From the NCBI GenBank assembly GCA_947628675.1, contig CANRAR010000004.1, forward strand, positions 81,790-145,789: a DNA stretch of 64,000 nucleotides, written 5' to 3'. The position numbers were made by a program, and so were the translations under genes. The notes under the pieces are model-generated. The model was not told the DNA's origin. It did not search any database and saw only the letters and a list, made by a program, of their open reading frames with translations. Positions 46,608-56,214 of the stretch are shown here, in pieces (positions within the stretch are counted from its first letter, which is position 1; each line of letters begins with the position of its first letter). Origin of the DNA: an uncultured Clostridia bacterium. Its GTDB lineage: Bacteria > Bacillota > Clostridia > Christensenellales > Borkfalkiaceae.

Positions 46608-47116
46608 AGTACTTCGCCCTCGTCATCCCCCTCCTCTTTCTCGCCCTCTTCGTCTTTGCCATCGTCAGGAAGATCAAACTCTACGACTGCTTCACGGAGG
46701 GCGTGAAGGAGGCCATCCCCCTCGTTCTCTCCGTCTTTCCGTATCTTGCGGCGATGCTCATGCTCTCCGAGCTCTTCGAGCGGAGCGGCCTCTCCGCCGC
46801 CCTCACTTCCTTTCTCGCCCCCGCCTTCCGCTTCCTCGGCATTCCGCCCGAAATCGCAAAACTCGTGCTTCTGAAGCCCTTCTCGGGAAACGGCTCCACC
46901 GCGCTCCTCTCGGAAATTTTCGCGCAGTACGGCGCGGACAGTTACATCGCCCGATGCGCCTCCGTGTGCTACGGTTCGAGCGAGACCGTCTTTTACATCT
47001 CCGCCGTCTACTTCGCGGGCACGGGGCGTAAAAATCTAATAAAGCCCATCGCCGTCGCATTGATTTCTAATTTTTTGAGCGTCCTGCTCGGCTGTTTTTT
47101 GTGCCGCATTCTGTAA
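46604..47116 (+). CDS. spmB: Spore maturation protein B-like membrane protein
   Basis: YDCFTEGVKEAIPLVLSVFPYLAAMLMLSELFERSG, LKPFSGNGSTALLSEIFAQYGADSYIARCASVCYGSSETVFYISAVYFA. Confidence 0.9.
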   Translation: MKYFALVIPLLFLALFVFAIVRKIKLYDCFTEGVKEAIPLVLSVFPYLAAMLMLSELFERSGLSAALTSFLAPAFRFLGIPPEIAKLVLLKPFSGNGSTALLSEIFAQYGADSYIARCASVCYGSSETVFYISAVYFAGTGRKNLIKPIAVALISNFLSVLLGCFLCRIL

Positions 47117-47602
47117 AAAAGGTCGCTTTGTAAATTATTCTAACTTTGAAGATTTTTGATGAAAAATAATCACAAGTCCTGTGATACAATGCATAAAAAT
47201 AAGTTTTTATAAATTTTTTCGTCAAATATTTTACTTTTATAAAAAGGGCTTGTATAATAGAGGCACAAACAGCGGAAACGCCCAACACCACTCATAATTT
47301 TCCCCCTTATCATATGCAAAACCCCTCGGAGCGCGAGTTTCGGGGGGTTTTGCGTGTTTGTTTTTTCGAGAAAGGGCTCGCCTTACACCAAGCCCCCTCG
47401 CCGAATACAGCCTTTCTTAAATTTTACTTTCTCCGCCCGAATACAGCCTTCCTTAAATTCCCACTTCCGCCCTGAGCGCTGCCCTATCTTAAATTCTTTC
47501 TCGCCGCCGAATACGGGCGCACCGCAAAATGCGCCTTTCAAACGCCGCACTTGACAAACGCCCGCCGCGGTGATACAATATCTTTACGCAAAGGAGGCGG
47601 CT

Positions 47603-48835
47603 ATGTGGGTTCTGAACGACACATATAAGCGGCGGTCGAAGGAATACAAAAATTATCTCCGCTATGTGCTCAACGAGTTCAATACCAACGGGAAAAAGAC
47701 GGTACTCATGACGTGCGATACCTATTTTCCCGTCTTCGACGGGGTGATCAACGTCATGGATAACTACGCCCGCCGCCTCGCCGCCGAGATGAACGTCCTC
47801 GTGCTCGTCCCCGCCTTCAAGGGCACCGTCCAAATGCGCGGCTATCCAGTCTTGGGCGTGAAGAGCATCTATTCGGATAAACTCAAATATCAGGTCGCCC
47901 TGCCCGCCTTTGATTTCCGCGCCAAGCGGTATCTCAAAAAGCTGAAAATCGACATCATACACTGTCATTCCCCCTTCTTCATCGGGAAACTCGCCCTCAA
48001 AATACACAAGAAACGTCACATTCCCATGGTGTGCACCTTCCACAGCCAGTACAAGCGGGACTTCATCAAGTACATCGGCGACAACCGCCTCGCAAACTTT
48101 CTTCTGCGCTTCATCATGAAGGTGTTCAACGGCGCCGACGAGGTGTGGACGATGCACCGCAAGACGGCGGAGGTCATCCGCGGCTACGGCTACAAGGGGA
48201 AGATCCGCCTCACGCCCAACGCCACCGCCATCGCCCCGCCCGAAAATTACGGGCGTGAGCGCCTGCTCGCCCGCCAAAAATACGGCGCGGGCGACGACCC
48301 CCTCTTCATCTTCGTGGGGCGGCTCATCACGCAGAAAAATATTCTGTTCATCGCGGAAGTCCTCGGCGAACTCAAACGGCGCGGGATGCGCTTCAAGATG
48401 CTGTTCGCGGGCGACGGGCCCGACCGCGGCAAACTCGAAAAGAAACTCAAAGAGCAAGATGTTTGGGAGAACGTCACCTTCGCGGGGCACATCTCCTCCG
48501 CGACCGAACTTTGCGGCGTATATGCGGCGGCAGACCTCTTCCTCTTCCCGAGTTACTACGACGTCTCGAGCATCGTGCAGATTGAAGCGGCCTCCCGCTA
48601 CACGCCCACCGTGTTCCTCGATGACAGCGTAACCTCGGGCACGGTCACGCCCGGGGTGAACGGCTACTCCTTCCCCAACGACGTTGCGGCCTTTGCCGAC
48701 GGCGTGTGCGCCGCCCTCGCAGACCGCGAGAAACTGCACGAGGTGGGCGAAAACGCCTACCGCGACATCTACGTCTTGTGGGAGGGCATCATCAAACTCA
48801 TCCTCTCCTATTACGATGACATCCTGAAAAATTGA
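47603..48835 (+). CDS. GT4-family glycosyltransferase (diacylglycerol glucosyltransferase-like)
   Basis: MTCDTYFPVFDGVINVMDNYARRLA, HCHSPFFIGKLAL, FVGRLITQKNILFIAEVL, LFLFPSYYDVSSIVQIEAASRYTP. Confidence 0.85.
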   Translation: MWVLNDTYKRRSKEYKNYLRYVLNEFNTNGKKTVLMTCDTYFPVFDGVINVMDNYARRLAAEMNVLVLVPAFKGTVQMRGYPVLGVKSIYSDKLKYQVALPAFDFRAKRYLKKLKIDIIHCHSPFFIGKLALKIHKKRHIPMVCTFHSQYKRDFIKYIGDNRLANFLLRFIMKVFNGADEVWTMHRKTAEVIRGYGYKGKIRLTPNATAIAPPENYGRERLLARQKYGAGDDPLFIFVGRLITQKNILFIAEVLGELKRRGMRFKMLFAGDGPDRGKLEKKLKEQDVWENVTFAGHISSATELCGVYAAADLFLFPSYYDVSSIVQIEAASRYTPTVFLDDSVTSGTVTPGVNGYSFPNDVAAFADGVCAALADREKLHEVGENAYRDIYVLWEGIIKLILSYYDDILKN

Positions 48836-48842
48836 ACATACG

Positions 48843-48876
48843 AAAACGGGGAGCCCGCGGGTTCCCCGTTTTTTTA
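48843..48876 (+). terminator. Intrinsic terminator
   Basis: aacggggagcccgcgggttccccgttttttta. Confidence 0.85.
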
Positions 48877-49025
48877 TGTTCTCTTACTTGTACTCTTTTA
48901 TATTCTATTATATTCTATTACTTGTATTCTTTTGCTTTTATTCTATTACTTATATTCTCTTTTAATCTCTTTTGCTCTTTTGATTTCTCTTGATTTCTTT
49001 TGTATTCTCTCTTATTCTCTTTCTT
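48877..49025. repeat. Pyrimidine-rich low-complexity tract (ttctattacttgtattctttt units)
   Basis: Direct reading. Confidence 0.8.
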
Positions 49026-49031
49026 GCACTC

Positions 49032-50501
49032 CTATGCCCTTTTTGCCGGCACTTTCCCGCGCTTGGGTTCGCGGTACAGCGGGTTATGCGGGTCGGTGCA
49101 CTCGGCGCACACGAGGAGGAGCGAATACAAAATCCCCGGGCCGATGTTGAAGAAGTTGCAGTCGAGAAGGCTCGTGAGCAGCAGCGAGGAGATGCAGAGG
49201 AAGGCAAACGTCTTGGCGGCGGTGGGCTTCCTGAACAGCACATAGAGCGTCTCGCCGCGGTGGTAGAGGTAGAGGACGAGGGCGATCACGCCGCCGCTCG
49301 CAAGCAGTTGGAGATAGGTGTTGTGCGCGCGGGCGGGGATGAACGTCCCCTCGGGCGCCGCGTCCCACATTCCGCCCTCCGCGAGCACCGCCCCGGGCGT
49401 CTTGTAGAAGCCGACGCCGAACGTGGGCGAGGAGCGGAAGGTCTCCCAACACTTTTTGTAGATCTCTCCCCTGCCCGAATCCTTGGTTCCCCACTCGATG
49501 ATGGAATAGAAGAGCGCCTGCATCTGCTCGCTCCACACGGCAAACGCGATGCCGATGGCGAGCACAAACGCACAGAACACGATGCCGTTCCACAGTTTCT
49601 CCCATTTCTTGGAGAAGATGAGCACGGCGACGATGCAGGCGAGGAACACGACGATGCCGAAGAGGATGGAGCCGCGGCTCTGCGTAAGCACGACGCCGAG
49701 GAAGAAGAAGCACCCGAGGATGGAGAACGCCCACCCGTGCTTCTTGGTGGCGGCAAAGTAGAAGGGCGCGGGCATACACATCGCCATGATGCACCCCACG
49801 TTGTTGTAGACGCCCCAGCCCGTATAGAGCGCGCCCCGCATCACCATGCCGTCCACGATCACCCCGGGGAGAAAGTACATCCCCACGACTTCGGCGAGCA
49901 TCCCGACGCCCGTCGCGGTGAACATGACGGCGAAGTAGTCCGCCTTCACGGTGCGCCAATCCACCGTATAGTAAAAGAAGAAATAAAAGACGCAGAGGGA
50001 GACGATCTGCACAAACCCGTAGAGCACGGTGTTGAAGGCGTAGTAGCCCGAAAACGCGCCCGCGAGCAGGTAGGCAATGCCCAGCCCAAGGAAGCCCACC
50101 GCGAGCCGCGGCACCCGCTTTTTGGGCAGTTCCCCCGCCGAGACGACGAGCCGCCCGAGAAACAAAATGACCGCGATCGTGAGCACGAAGGCGAGTTGCA
50201 AATACGTTTCGGGCTGCAAGAACGCCGAGGTCTCGGGGTGCTGCCCGGGGTTGTTCTGCGCCGCGAAGGTCATGTACCCGCAGCAGGCGATGGGCATGAT
50301 GCCGAGGGTATCCTCCGCGAACAAAATACACGCCGAGCCGAACAGGAGATAGATGTAATAAACGGGAAGTTCGAGGGCAAAGAGTTCGGAGACCGCCATG
50401 AGCGCCGCGATGATGGCGCAATAATAGGGAGAACGGAAAAACGCGCACAAAAAGCGCACGAATTTTTTGTTCTTCAATTGTGGATAGGCGGAAACAAGCA
50501 T
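49032..50501 (-). CDS. O-antigen ligase / Wzy-type polysaccharide polymerase membrane protein
   Basis: Multi-TM protein with ARAHNTYLQLLASGGVIALVLYLYHR motif. Confidence 0.82.
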   Translation of the reverse strand: MLVSAYPQLKNKKFVRFLCAFFRSPYYCAIIAALMAVSELFALELPVYYIYLLFGSACILFAEDTLGIMPIACCGYMTFAAQNNPGQHPETSAFLQPETYLQLAFVLTIAVILFLGRLVVSAGELPKKRVPRLAVGFLGLGIAYLLAGAFSGYYAFNTVLYGFVQIVSLCVFYFFFYYTVDWRTVKADYFAVMFTATGVGMLAEVVGMYFLPGVIVDGMVMRGALYTGWGVYNNVGCIMAMCMPAPFYFAATKKHGWAFSILGCFFFLGVVLTQSRGSILFGIVVFLACIVAVLIFSKKWEKLWNGIVFCAFVLAIGIAFAVWSEQMQALFYSIIEWGTKDSGRGEIYKKCWETFRSSPTFGVGFYKTPGAVLAEGGMWDAAPEGTFIPARAHNTYLQLLASGGVIALVLYLYHRGETLYVLFRKPTAAKTFAFLCISSLLLTSLLDCNFFNIGPGILYSLLLVCAECTDPHNPLYREPKRGKVPAKRA

Positions 50502-50610
50502 AAAAAAATTATAGCAAGGTTGCGCGAAGTTTGCAACTTTTTTTCGCACACGCGCGCGAAATTTGTCGGGGCGTGTCGGGGCGTGTCGAGGCGTGTCGGG
50601 GCGGAGAAAA

Positions 50611-51414
50611 CTACAAGTCGAGGGTCTCCTTATAGAGCGCGCTCTTGGGTACGCCCCGATCGCGGGCGGCGCGCTTCAAAGCCTCTTTTTTATCCAATCC
50701 CTCGTTGAGATACGCCTGCACGTGCTCGCGCGGCGAGAGGGCGCACAGCGGATTTTCCCGCGCCTTCGCCCCCTCCACGAGGAGCACGTACTCCCCCCGC
50801 TTCTCACCGGGGAGCCCCTCTTTGAGCGAAAACTCCGCGCTCTCCTCGTGAATTTTGGTAATTTCTCTGACGGCGCAGGCGCGGCGGTCGCCCAAAACTT
50901 CCGCCATGTCGGCAAGGTAGGCGTCCACGTCCTGCGGGGCGCAGTGGAAGATGAGCGTCTCGCGCGATTGGGCGTATTCCTCCAACACGGCGCGGCGGTC
51001 GCCCTTCTTCTCGGGCAGAAAGCCCAAAAACGTGAACCTGTCCGCAGGAAATGCGGAAAGAATGAGCGCGGAGAGGGCGGCGTTCGCCCCGGGGAGCACG
51101 GTGTACGGTTCGCCCGCCTCCTTCAAGATGCGGCAGACCTCCCGCCCGGGGTCGGAGATGACGGGCATCCCCGCATCCGAGACGACGGCGACGCGCTTGC
51201 CCTCGCGCGAGAGGGAGATCATCTTCTCCGCCGCCTCCCGCTCGTTGAACTTGTGGCAGGAGAGGAGCGGCTTCTTTATTTCGTACGCCGAGAGCAGTTT
51301 GAGGGTATGGCGGGTGTCCTCACAGAAGATGACGTCCGCCGCCTTCAACTCCTCGAGGGCGCGGAGGGTGATATCCTTCAAATTTCCGATGGGCGTCGCC
51401 ACAAAACTTATCAT
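50611..51414 (-). CDS. rsmI: 16S rRNA (cytidine1402-2'-O)-methyltransferase
   Basis: MISFVATPIGNLKDITLRALEELKAADVIFCEDTRHTLKLL; VSDAGMPVISDPG; GFLP. Confidence 0.94.
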   Translation of the reverse strand: MISFVATPIGNLKDITLRALEELKAADVIFCEDTRHTLKLLSAYEIKKPLLSCHKFNEREAAEKMISLSREGKRVAVVSDAGMPVISDPGREVCRILKEAGEPYTVLPGANAALSALILSAFPADRFTFLGFLPEKKGDRRAVLEEYAQSRETLIFHCAPQDVDAYLADMAEVLGDRRACAVREITKIHEESAEFSLKEGLPGEKRGEYVLLVEGAKARENPLCALSPREHVQAYLNEGLDKKEALKRAARDRGVPKSALYKETLDL

Positions 51415-51449
51415 AAATTCTCCAAGGCCGCACACGCCGTGCGGCATCG

Positions 51450-52115
51450 CTATTTTACGTTTACCGCCTCGGGGAGAACCTCGAGCCCGCTCTTGCCCCC
51501 CTTCACGGCGGCAACGAGGGCGAGGTAGGGCTTTCTCCCCCGCTTGCCCGCCACAAATTGCAGTTTTTTGGGCTCCAACGCGTGGGCGCGGAGGGCGGAA
51601 AAGAGTTCCGCGAGCCGATCGGCGCGGAAAGAGAGCGCAAACCGCCCGCCGAATTTCAGACAGCGCGAGGCGGCGGCGCACAGTTCCTCCAAGGTGAGTT
51701 CGAGTTCCTTGCGGCAGGCGGCGTCGCACTTCGTTTCAAACCCGCCTTCGCCGCGCTCGTAGGGCGGATTGCAGAGGATGAGCGAGAACGCCTCGGGAAA
51801 GGTTGCGGGCGCATCCTGTACGCGCATCTGCTCCACGAAAAATTTGCCTTCCAGCCCGTTGAGTTCTACCGTCTTTTTGGCGAGGGCGCACAGCCGCCCG
51901 TCCATCTCCACGAGCGTCACGCGCTCTATGCCCGTGTTCTCGGCGAAAAAGTGCAAGCCCACGATGCCGCCGCCCGCGCAGAAATCGGCGACGCGCTCCC
52001 CCTTCTTCGCCCGCAAAAAGCGCGAAAGAAGTACCGCATCCGAGGTGAAGCGGTAAAGTTCGGTGTCCTGTACAATTTGATAGTCGCCGCAACCGAGGCT
52101 CTCTGCCGACTGCAT
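51450..52115 (-). CDS. tRNA1(Val) adenine-N6 methyltransferase-like protein
   Basis: IVQDTELYRFTSDAVLLSRFL, VADFCAGGGIVGLHFF, LILCNPPYERG; ATG at 52115. Confidence 0.87.
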   Translation of the reverse strand: MQSAESLGCGDYQIVQDTELYRFTSDAVLLSRFLRAKKGERVADFCAGGGIVGLHFFAENTGIERVTLVEMDGRLCALAKKTVELNGLEGKFFVEQMRVQDAPATFPEAFSLILCNPPYERGEGGFETKCDAACRKELELTLEELCAAASRCLKFGGRFALSFRADRLAELFSALRAHALEPKKLQFVAGKRGRKPYLALVAAVKGGKSGLEVLPEAVNVK

Positions 52116-52176
52116 CAAAAATTACCCCGTAAAAAAGCAAAAGCGCAGCCTAAGCCGCGCCTTTTCGCTTTGAACC

Positions 52177-52347
52177 TTACTCCGCGGTGATCGCGCCGAC
52201 GGGGCAACCGTCCTCACACGCGCCGCAATCGATGCAGGCGTCGGGATCGACGACGTACGTCGTATCGCCGGGTGCGATCGCGCCGACAGGGCAGGTATCC
52301 GCACACGCGCCGCAGGAAATGCAAGCATCAGAAATTTTGTGAGCCAT
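52177..52347 (-). CDS. 2[4Fe-4S] ferredoxin (56 aa)
   Basis: Own translation: MAHKISDACISCGACADTCPVGAIAPGDTTYVVDPDACIDCGACEDGCPVGAITAE; too short for the supplied ORF track. Confidence 0.93.
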   Translation of the reverse strand: MAHKISDACISCGACADTCPVGAIAPGDTTYVVDPDACIDCGACEDGCPVGAITAE

Positions 52348-52418
52348 AATTCGACCTCCGTTAAAATCTTATGCGTATTATATCACATCTTTGCGCGTTC
52401 GTAAAGTACTTTTTTCAA

Positions 52419-53261
52419 TTATTCGGAAATTTTGTCGTCGTCCTCGTCCTGCGCGGCGCCGCTCCCGAACTGAATGTCTCCGAGCGGGAAATCGCGGTAC
52501 AAGAGCGCCCCGTCCTTCTCGATCTTGACGCGCACCGTCATCTTCAACATATCCGTGGAGATGACCGCCCCCTTGCCCTCGGGGGTATCCACGGTGGCGC
52601 CGAGTTTGGGCATCTTCTTGAACGCCTCTGCGTAGTACTCGTTCTCGTAGGAGAGGCAGCACATCAGCCGCCCGCACAGCCCCGAAATTTTGCCGGGGTT
52701 GAGGGAGAGCCCCTGGTTCTTCGCCATCTTGATGGAGACCTTTTTGAGTTCGGGCATACAACTCGCGCAGCAGCACACCCTGCCGCACGGCGCAATGCCG
52801 CCGAGGATGCGCGTCTCGTCGCGCGCGCCCACCTGCCTGAGTTCGATGCGGAGGTGGAAGTAGGCGGCGAGGTCCTTCACGAGTTCGCGGAAATCCACGC
52901 GGCTCTCCGCCGTGAAGGTGAAGATGACTTTGCTCCCGTCGAAGGTGAACTCGCAGTCGATGAGTTTCATGTTGAGCCCGTGCGCCTCGATCTTCTCGCG
53001 GCAGACGCGCATGGCCTCCGCGCGGCGCGCTTCGTGCTCCGCGATGATGGCGTTATCCTTCTCGTTGGCGACGCGCAGAATGGGCTTCAAGGGCTGGGTA
53101 ATCTCCCCCTCCCGCGCCTCATATGCGGGGTTCACGACGACGCCGTACTCCGTCCCGCGCGATGTCTCCACCACGACGTTCTGCCCCTTTTTGAGTTCCA
53201 CGTCCGAGCGGAAAAAATAGGGCTTGCTATTCTTGAATTTGATTATGACAACCTTTTCCAT
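52419..53261 (-). CDS. PSP1/RicT-family regulatory protein
   Basis: MEKVVIIKFKNSKPYFF; GGIAPCGRVCCCASCMPELKKVSIKMAKNQGLSLNPGKISGLCGRLMCCLSYE. Confidence 0.92.
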   Translation of the reverse strand: MEKVVIIKFKNSKPYFFRSDVELKKGQNVVVETSRGTEYGVVVNPAYEAREGEITQPLKPILRVANEKDNAIIAEHEARRAEAMRVCREKIEAHGLNMKLIDCEFTFDGSKVIFTFTAESRVDFRELVKDLAAYFHLRIELRQVGARDETRILGGIAPCGRVCCCASCMPELKKVSIKMAKNQGLSLNPGKISGLCGRLMCCLSYENEYYAEAFKKMPKLGATVDTPEGKGAVISTDMLKMTVRVKIEKDGALLYRDFPLGDIQFGSGAAQDEDDDKISE

Positions 53262-54184
53262 ATCTCTCTCTCCTTTCGGGTGGCGACGGCGAGCGCCAAC
53301 GCGCACTGCTGGAAGTTGGCGTTAAAGCCTATCTCCCGCTCCGCCCCCTGCGTAAGTTCCACGGCGCGCGCGAGCGCCCCCGCGGGGTAAATATTTGCGA
53401 TGCGCACCGTGCCCTCTCCCCGCCGCTTGGCAAACTGCGCCTGCCCGTTTGCGAGCATCATCGCATCGCGTAAGACCTGCATGAGCGCCGCAAAGAACGC
53501 GCGCTTATCGTCCTTGTCCGAAAGCGCCCTGCAAAATTTTTCGGGCTCGTCAGTGAGTAAAAATTCCTCCGCGAGGCGGAACTCTCTCCCGCCGTCGAGC
53601 AATAAACTCTCTGCGACCGAGTACAGCCCGCCGCTCGCCGCCGCGGCCTCCCCGATGCCCGCAGCCCCCGCGTGTTCGCGCGCGAGCGCCGCCGCCACCC
53701 GCTCCTCCGAAAAGGGCGGCACGGCGATCTTGCTGACCCGCGATAAAATGGTGGGGAGCACAGGGTGTTCGCTCGTTGCGCCGAGCAGGAAATATACGCC
53801 CGCGGGCGGCTCCTCGATGACCTTCAAAAGTTTGTTCTGCACGAGCGGGGTCGCCAAGTGGAAGGCGTCCAGCACGAACAGTTTTTTGCTCTCCTCTACG
53901 GGGCGGAGAATGCTCTCGTCGATGATGCGCCCGCCGAGTTCGGCGTTGAGTTTGCCGCCCGCCTCGGGAAAGATGAGGCAGTCCGAGAAGTGCTCCTCGC
54001 CGATGAGCCGCGCCGCGCGCGAGCCGTCCGCCGCCGCAAAGAACGCCTTGGCGCACTCCTTCAGGAGGGCGCGCAGCAGTTTTTCGTCGGGGAAGAGGAC
54101 GAGCGTCGCGTGGGACTGTTCGCCCCGTTCGGCGTCCGCCGCCATCCGTTTGTATGCGTTTGTCTCCCGCAAGAGTTGTATCAT
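53243..54184 (-). CDS. holB: DNA polymerase III delta' subunit-like protein
   Basis: SHATLVLFPDEKLLRALLKECAKAFF, LDAFHLATPLVQNKLLKVIEEPPAGVYFLLGATSEHPVLPTILSRV; neighbour of ricT-like gene. Confidence 0.82.
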   Translation of the reverse strand: MIQLLRETNAYKRMAADAERGEQSHATLVLFPDEKLLRALLKECAKAFFAAADGSRAARLIGEEHFSDCLIFPEAGGKLNAELGGRIIDESILRPVEESKKLFVLDAFHLATPLVQNKLLKVIEEPPAGVYFLLGATSEHPVLPTILSRVSKIAVPPFSEERVAAALAREHAGAAGIGEAAAASGGLYSVAESLLLDGGREFRLAEEFLLTDEPEKFCRALSDKDDKRAFFAALMQVLRDAMMLANGQAQFAKRRGEGTVRIANIYPAGALARAVELTQGAEREIGFNANFQQCALALAVATRKEREIWKRLS

Positions 54185-55215
54185 ACAAGTCTGTACATGG
54201 GAATTGCGCCCGCGGGCGCATCTTCCGCCACGTCCCTCCGCGGCAAGTTTTGGGTGAGCCGCACGAGTTTTTTGAGTTCCCGCGCCTTGGTGCAGGGCGA
54301 GAGGTAGAACATGAGATAGTTTCCGTCGTTGAACTCGGGATATACGCCGCGCGCCTCCAAAGAGCGCTCCGCCGCCCCCGTGTCCGCGAACGGGACGACG
54401 ATCTTCGTCCAGTCGGCGTTCGAGAGGGCACCCATGTCGCGCTTCGCCGCCTCCGCCGCCCGTTCGATTGCCTCGTTGCGGGGGAACTTTACGGCGTACT
54501 CCACGCTCGCCATGATGGGGTAGGAGGGCGACGTCGTGCGGAACTTTACGACGCTTTCCGAAAGCGCCTCCGCCCACCCCGCATTTGCCGAGACGACGGC
54601 GCCCTGCGTCATGGCGGGGAGCGACTTATGCACCCCGTCCACCCACAGATCGGCGTATTTTCCCGCGTAATTTTCGCAAAAATGCAGGTGGCTCCCGTGC
54701 GCGCCGTCCACCGCGAGGGGCTTTTTCCTCTCATCGCACAATTTTCTCGCCTCCGCGAGCGGGGCGAAAAATCCGTAATAATCGGGAGAGGTGAGAAGCA
54801 GCGCGTCCGCCTTTTCAAGGGCGTCTTCGATGGCTGCGGGAGAGGGTTGGACGGGAAATCCCCGTACCATGTCCTGCATCACGGGCTCCGTGGCAACGCC
54901 GAGCGCCTCACACGCGTGGAACACGCTGGGGTGCGAGAACGCGGACACGGCGATCTTCTTCACGCCCCTCGCCTTCATCGCGCCCACCATACTAAACACG
55001 CCGCAGGTGCTTCCGTCGGTCAAAAGAAAACTGCGCGCGGCGCCCAAAATTTCCGCGACGTCCCGCTCCGCCGCCGCGAGCACCCCCGTGGGCGAGACGA
55101 GGCAATCGGAATAGGGAAGTTCGGTGATGTCCGCGCCCGCCCGCTTGTGCCCGGGGGTGTGGAAGGAGATATGCTTTTTCTGCGCGCGGAGCATCTCCGC
55201 GATGTGCAGTTTCAT
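54181..55215 (-). CDS. Orn/Lys/Arg decarboxylase-like PLP enzyme (short form)
   Basis: FHTPGHKRAGADITELPYSDCL, FLLTDGSTCGVFSMVGAM, VDGAHGSHLHF, WVDGVHKSLPAMTQGAVV (PLP lysine). Confidence 0.87.
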   Translation of the reverse strand: MKLHIAEMLRAQKKHISFHTPGHKRAGADITELPYSDCLVSPTGVLAAAERDVAEILGAARSFLLTDGSTCGVFSMVGAMKARGVKKIAVSAFSHPSVFHACEALGVATEPVMQDMVRGFPVQPSPAAIEDALEKADALLLTSPDYYGFFAPLAEARKLCDERKKPLAVDGAHGSHLHFCENYAGKYADLWVDGVHKSLPAMTQGAVVSANAGWAEALSESVVKFRTTSPSYPIMASVEYAVKFPRNEAIERAAEAAKRDMGALSNADWTKIVVPFADTGAAERSLEARGVYPEFNDGNYLMFYLSPCTKARELKKLVRLTQNLPRRDVAEDAPAGAIPMYRLV

Positions 55216-56156
55216 GCGTATTGCTCGACGAGATATTTGAGGAAGGTGACCGCCTCGTATTTGAGGTCGTCCCGACCGTCGTTGGTGCCGTCGTCGTAAC
55301 TCGCCGCACCGTTGTTGTAGATGAGAAAGACGATCTTCTCGTGCGAGGGTTTCTTCTCGCCGTCCTCATAGCAGACGAGGGAGGAGAGGCGGTTGAGTTT
55401 GCCGAGGCTCACCCCCGCCGTGTACTCGCGCAACTTGGAGGTGTACTTCACGTAGGGGAGCAGCCCGTCCTCCTGCCCGAGCCCGCGGTCGAGGAGGTAG
55501 ACGTAGTCGCTTCGGAGCGCGTTGAGCCTCGCCTTCTCGTCCTCGATGCCCGCCGCGATCTGCGCGTCCGAGCGGTAGCGGTTCTTGTTGTTGGGGCCGT
55601 CCACGTTGCGGGCGCGGAAGCACTTCTCCGCCTCCGCGGCATTCAGCGTCCCCTCCCGCCAATTCTCGCCGAAGAAGCGGACGAGGTATTCTTCGAGCCC
55701 CGCAAAGAACTTGTCCGCCTCGTAGAACATTCCGAAGTCCTCGCCCCCTCTCTCCTCCTCGCCGCCCGTCGCCATCGCGGCGAGTTGGGCGAAGGAAGAG
55801 GTCTCGCCCTCCGCGGCATAGTCCGAGGTGATGACGACGGAGCCCTCGCCCGAACTGCGGCGCGCGGTGTACGAGGCGCCGTCCATCGTGCCGCTCCCGA
55901 AACTATCCGCGCGGGTCTTGAGCACGTCGTAGGAGAGGCGCTTTTCGAGCACATCGGGAAGACCGGATACGTCCTCGCCGTATTCGTAGTCGCCGTAGAA
56001 ATGGACGATGAACTGCTGGGCGCGCGCGGGGCTTACCTGCACCATGGTGAAGAACAGGATGAGCCCCACGACCGCCGCGGCGATCGCGCACAAGATTTTC
56101 AGCCAATCGTAGGAAAGCATATTCCCGAGGCGTTGCTTTGTGACCCGTGCGTCCAA
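55212..56156 (-). CDS. Membrane-anchored protein of unknown function
   Basis: N-terminal TM segment WLKILCAIAAAVVGLILFFTMV; sits between lysS and the decarboxylase-like gene. Confidence 0.65.
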   Translation of the reverse strand: MDARVTKQRLGNMLSYDWLKILCAIAAAVVGLILFFTMVQVSPARAQQFIVHFYGDYEYGEDVSGLPDVLEKRLSYDVLKTRADSFGSGTMDGASYTARRSSGEGSVVITSDYAAEGETSSFAQLAAMATGGEEERGGEDFGMFYEADKFFAGLEEYLVRFFGENWREGTLNAAEAEKCFRARNVDGPNNKNRYRSDAQIAAGIEDEKARLNALRSDYVYLLDRGLGQEDGLLPYVKYTSKLREYTAGVSLGKLNRLSSLVCYEDGEKKPSHEKIVFLIYNNGAASYDDGTNDGRDDLKYEAVTFLKYLVEQYA

Positions 56157-56214
56157 TTTCTCTCCTTATCTTTCGGCGCGGAAAAAATATTCCGCGCCGC
56201 ATTTTTGTCCGTGA

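Noticed and set aside
48990-50708. 572-aa plus-strand ORF
   Set aside because: Antisense to the O-antigen ligase-like membrane protein; no recognisable domain.
52122-52328. 68-aa minus-strand ORF MLAFPAARVRIPALSARSHPAI...
   Set aside because: Wrong frame across the true 56-aa ferredoxin gene at 52177-52347.
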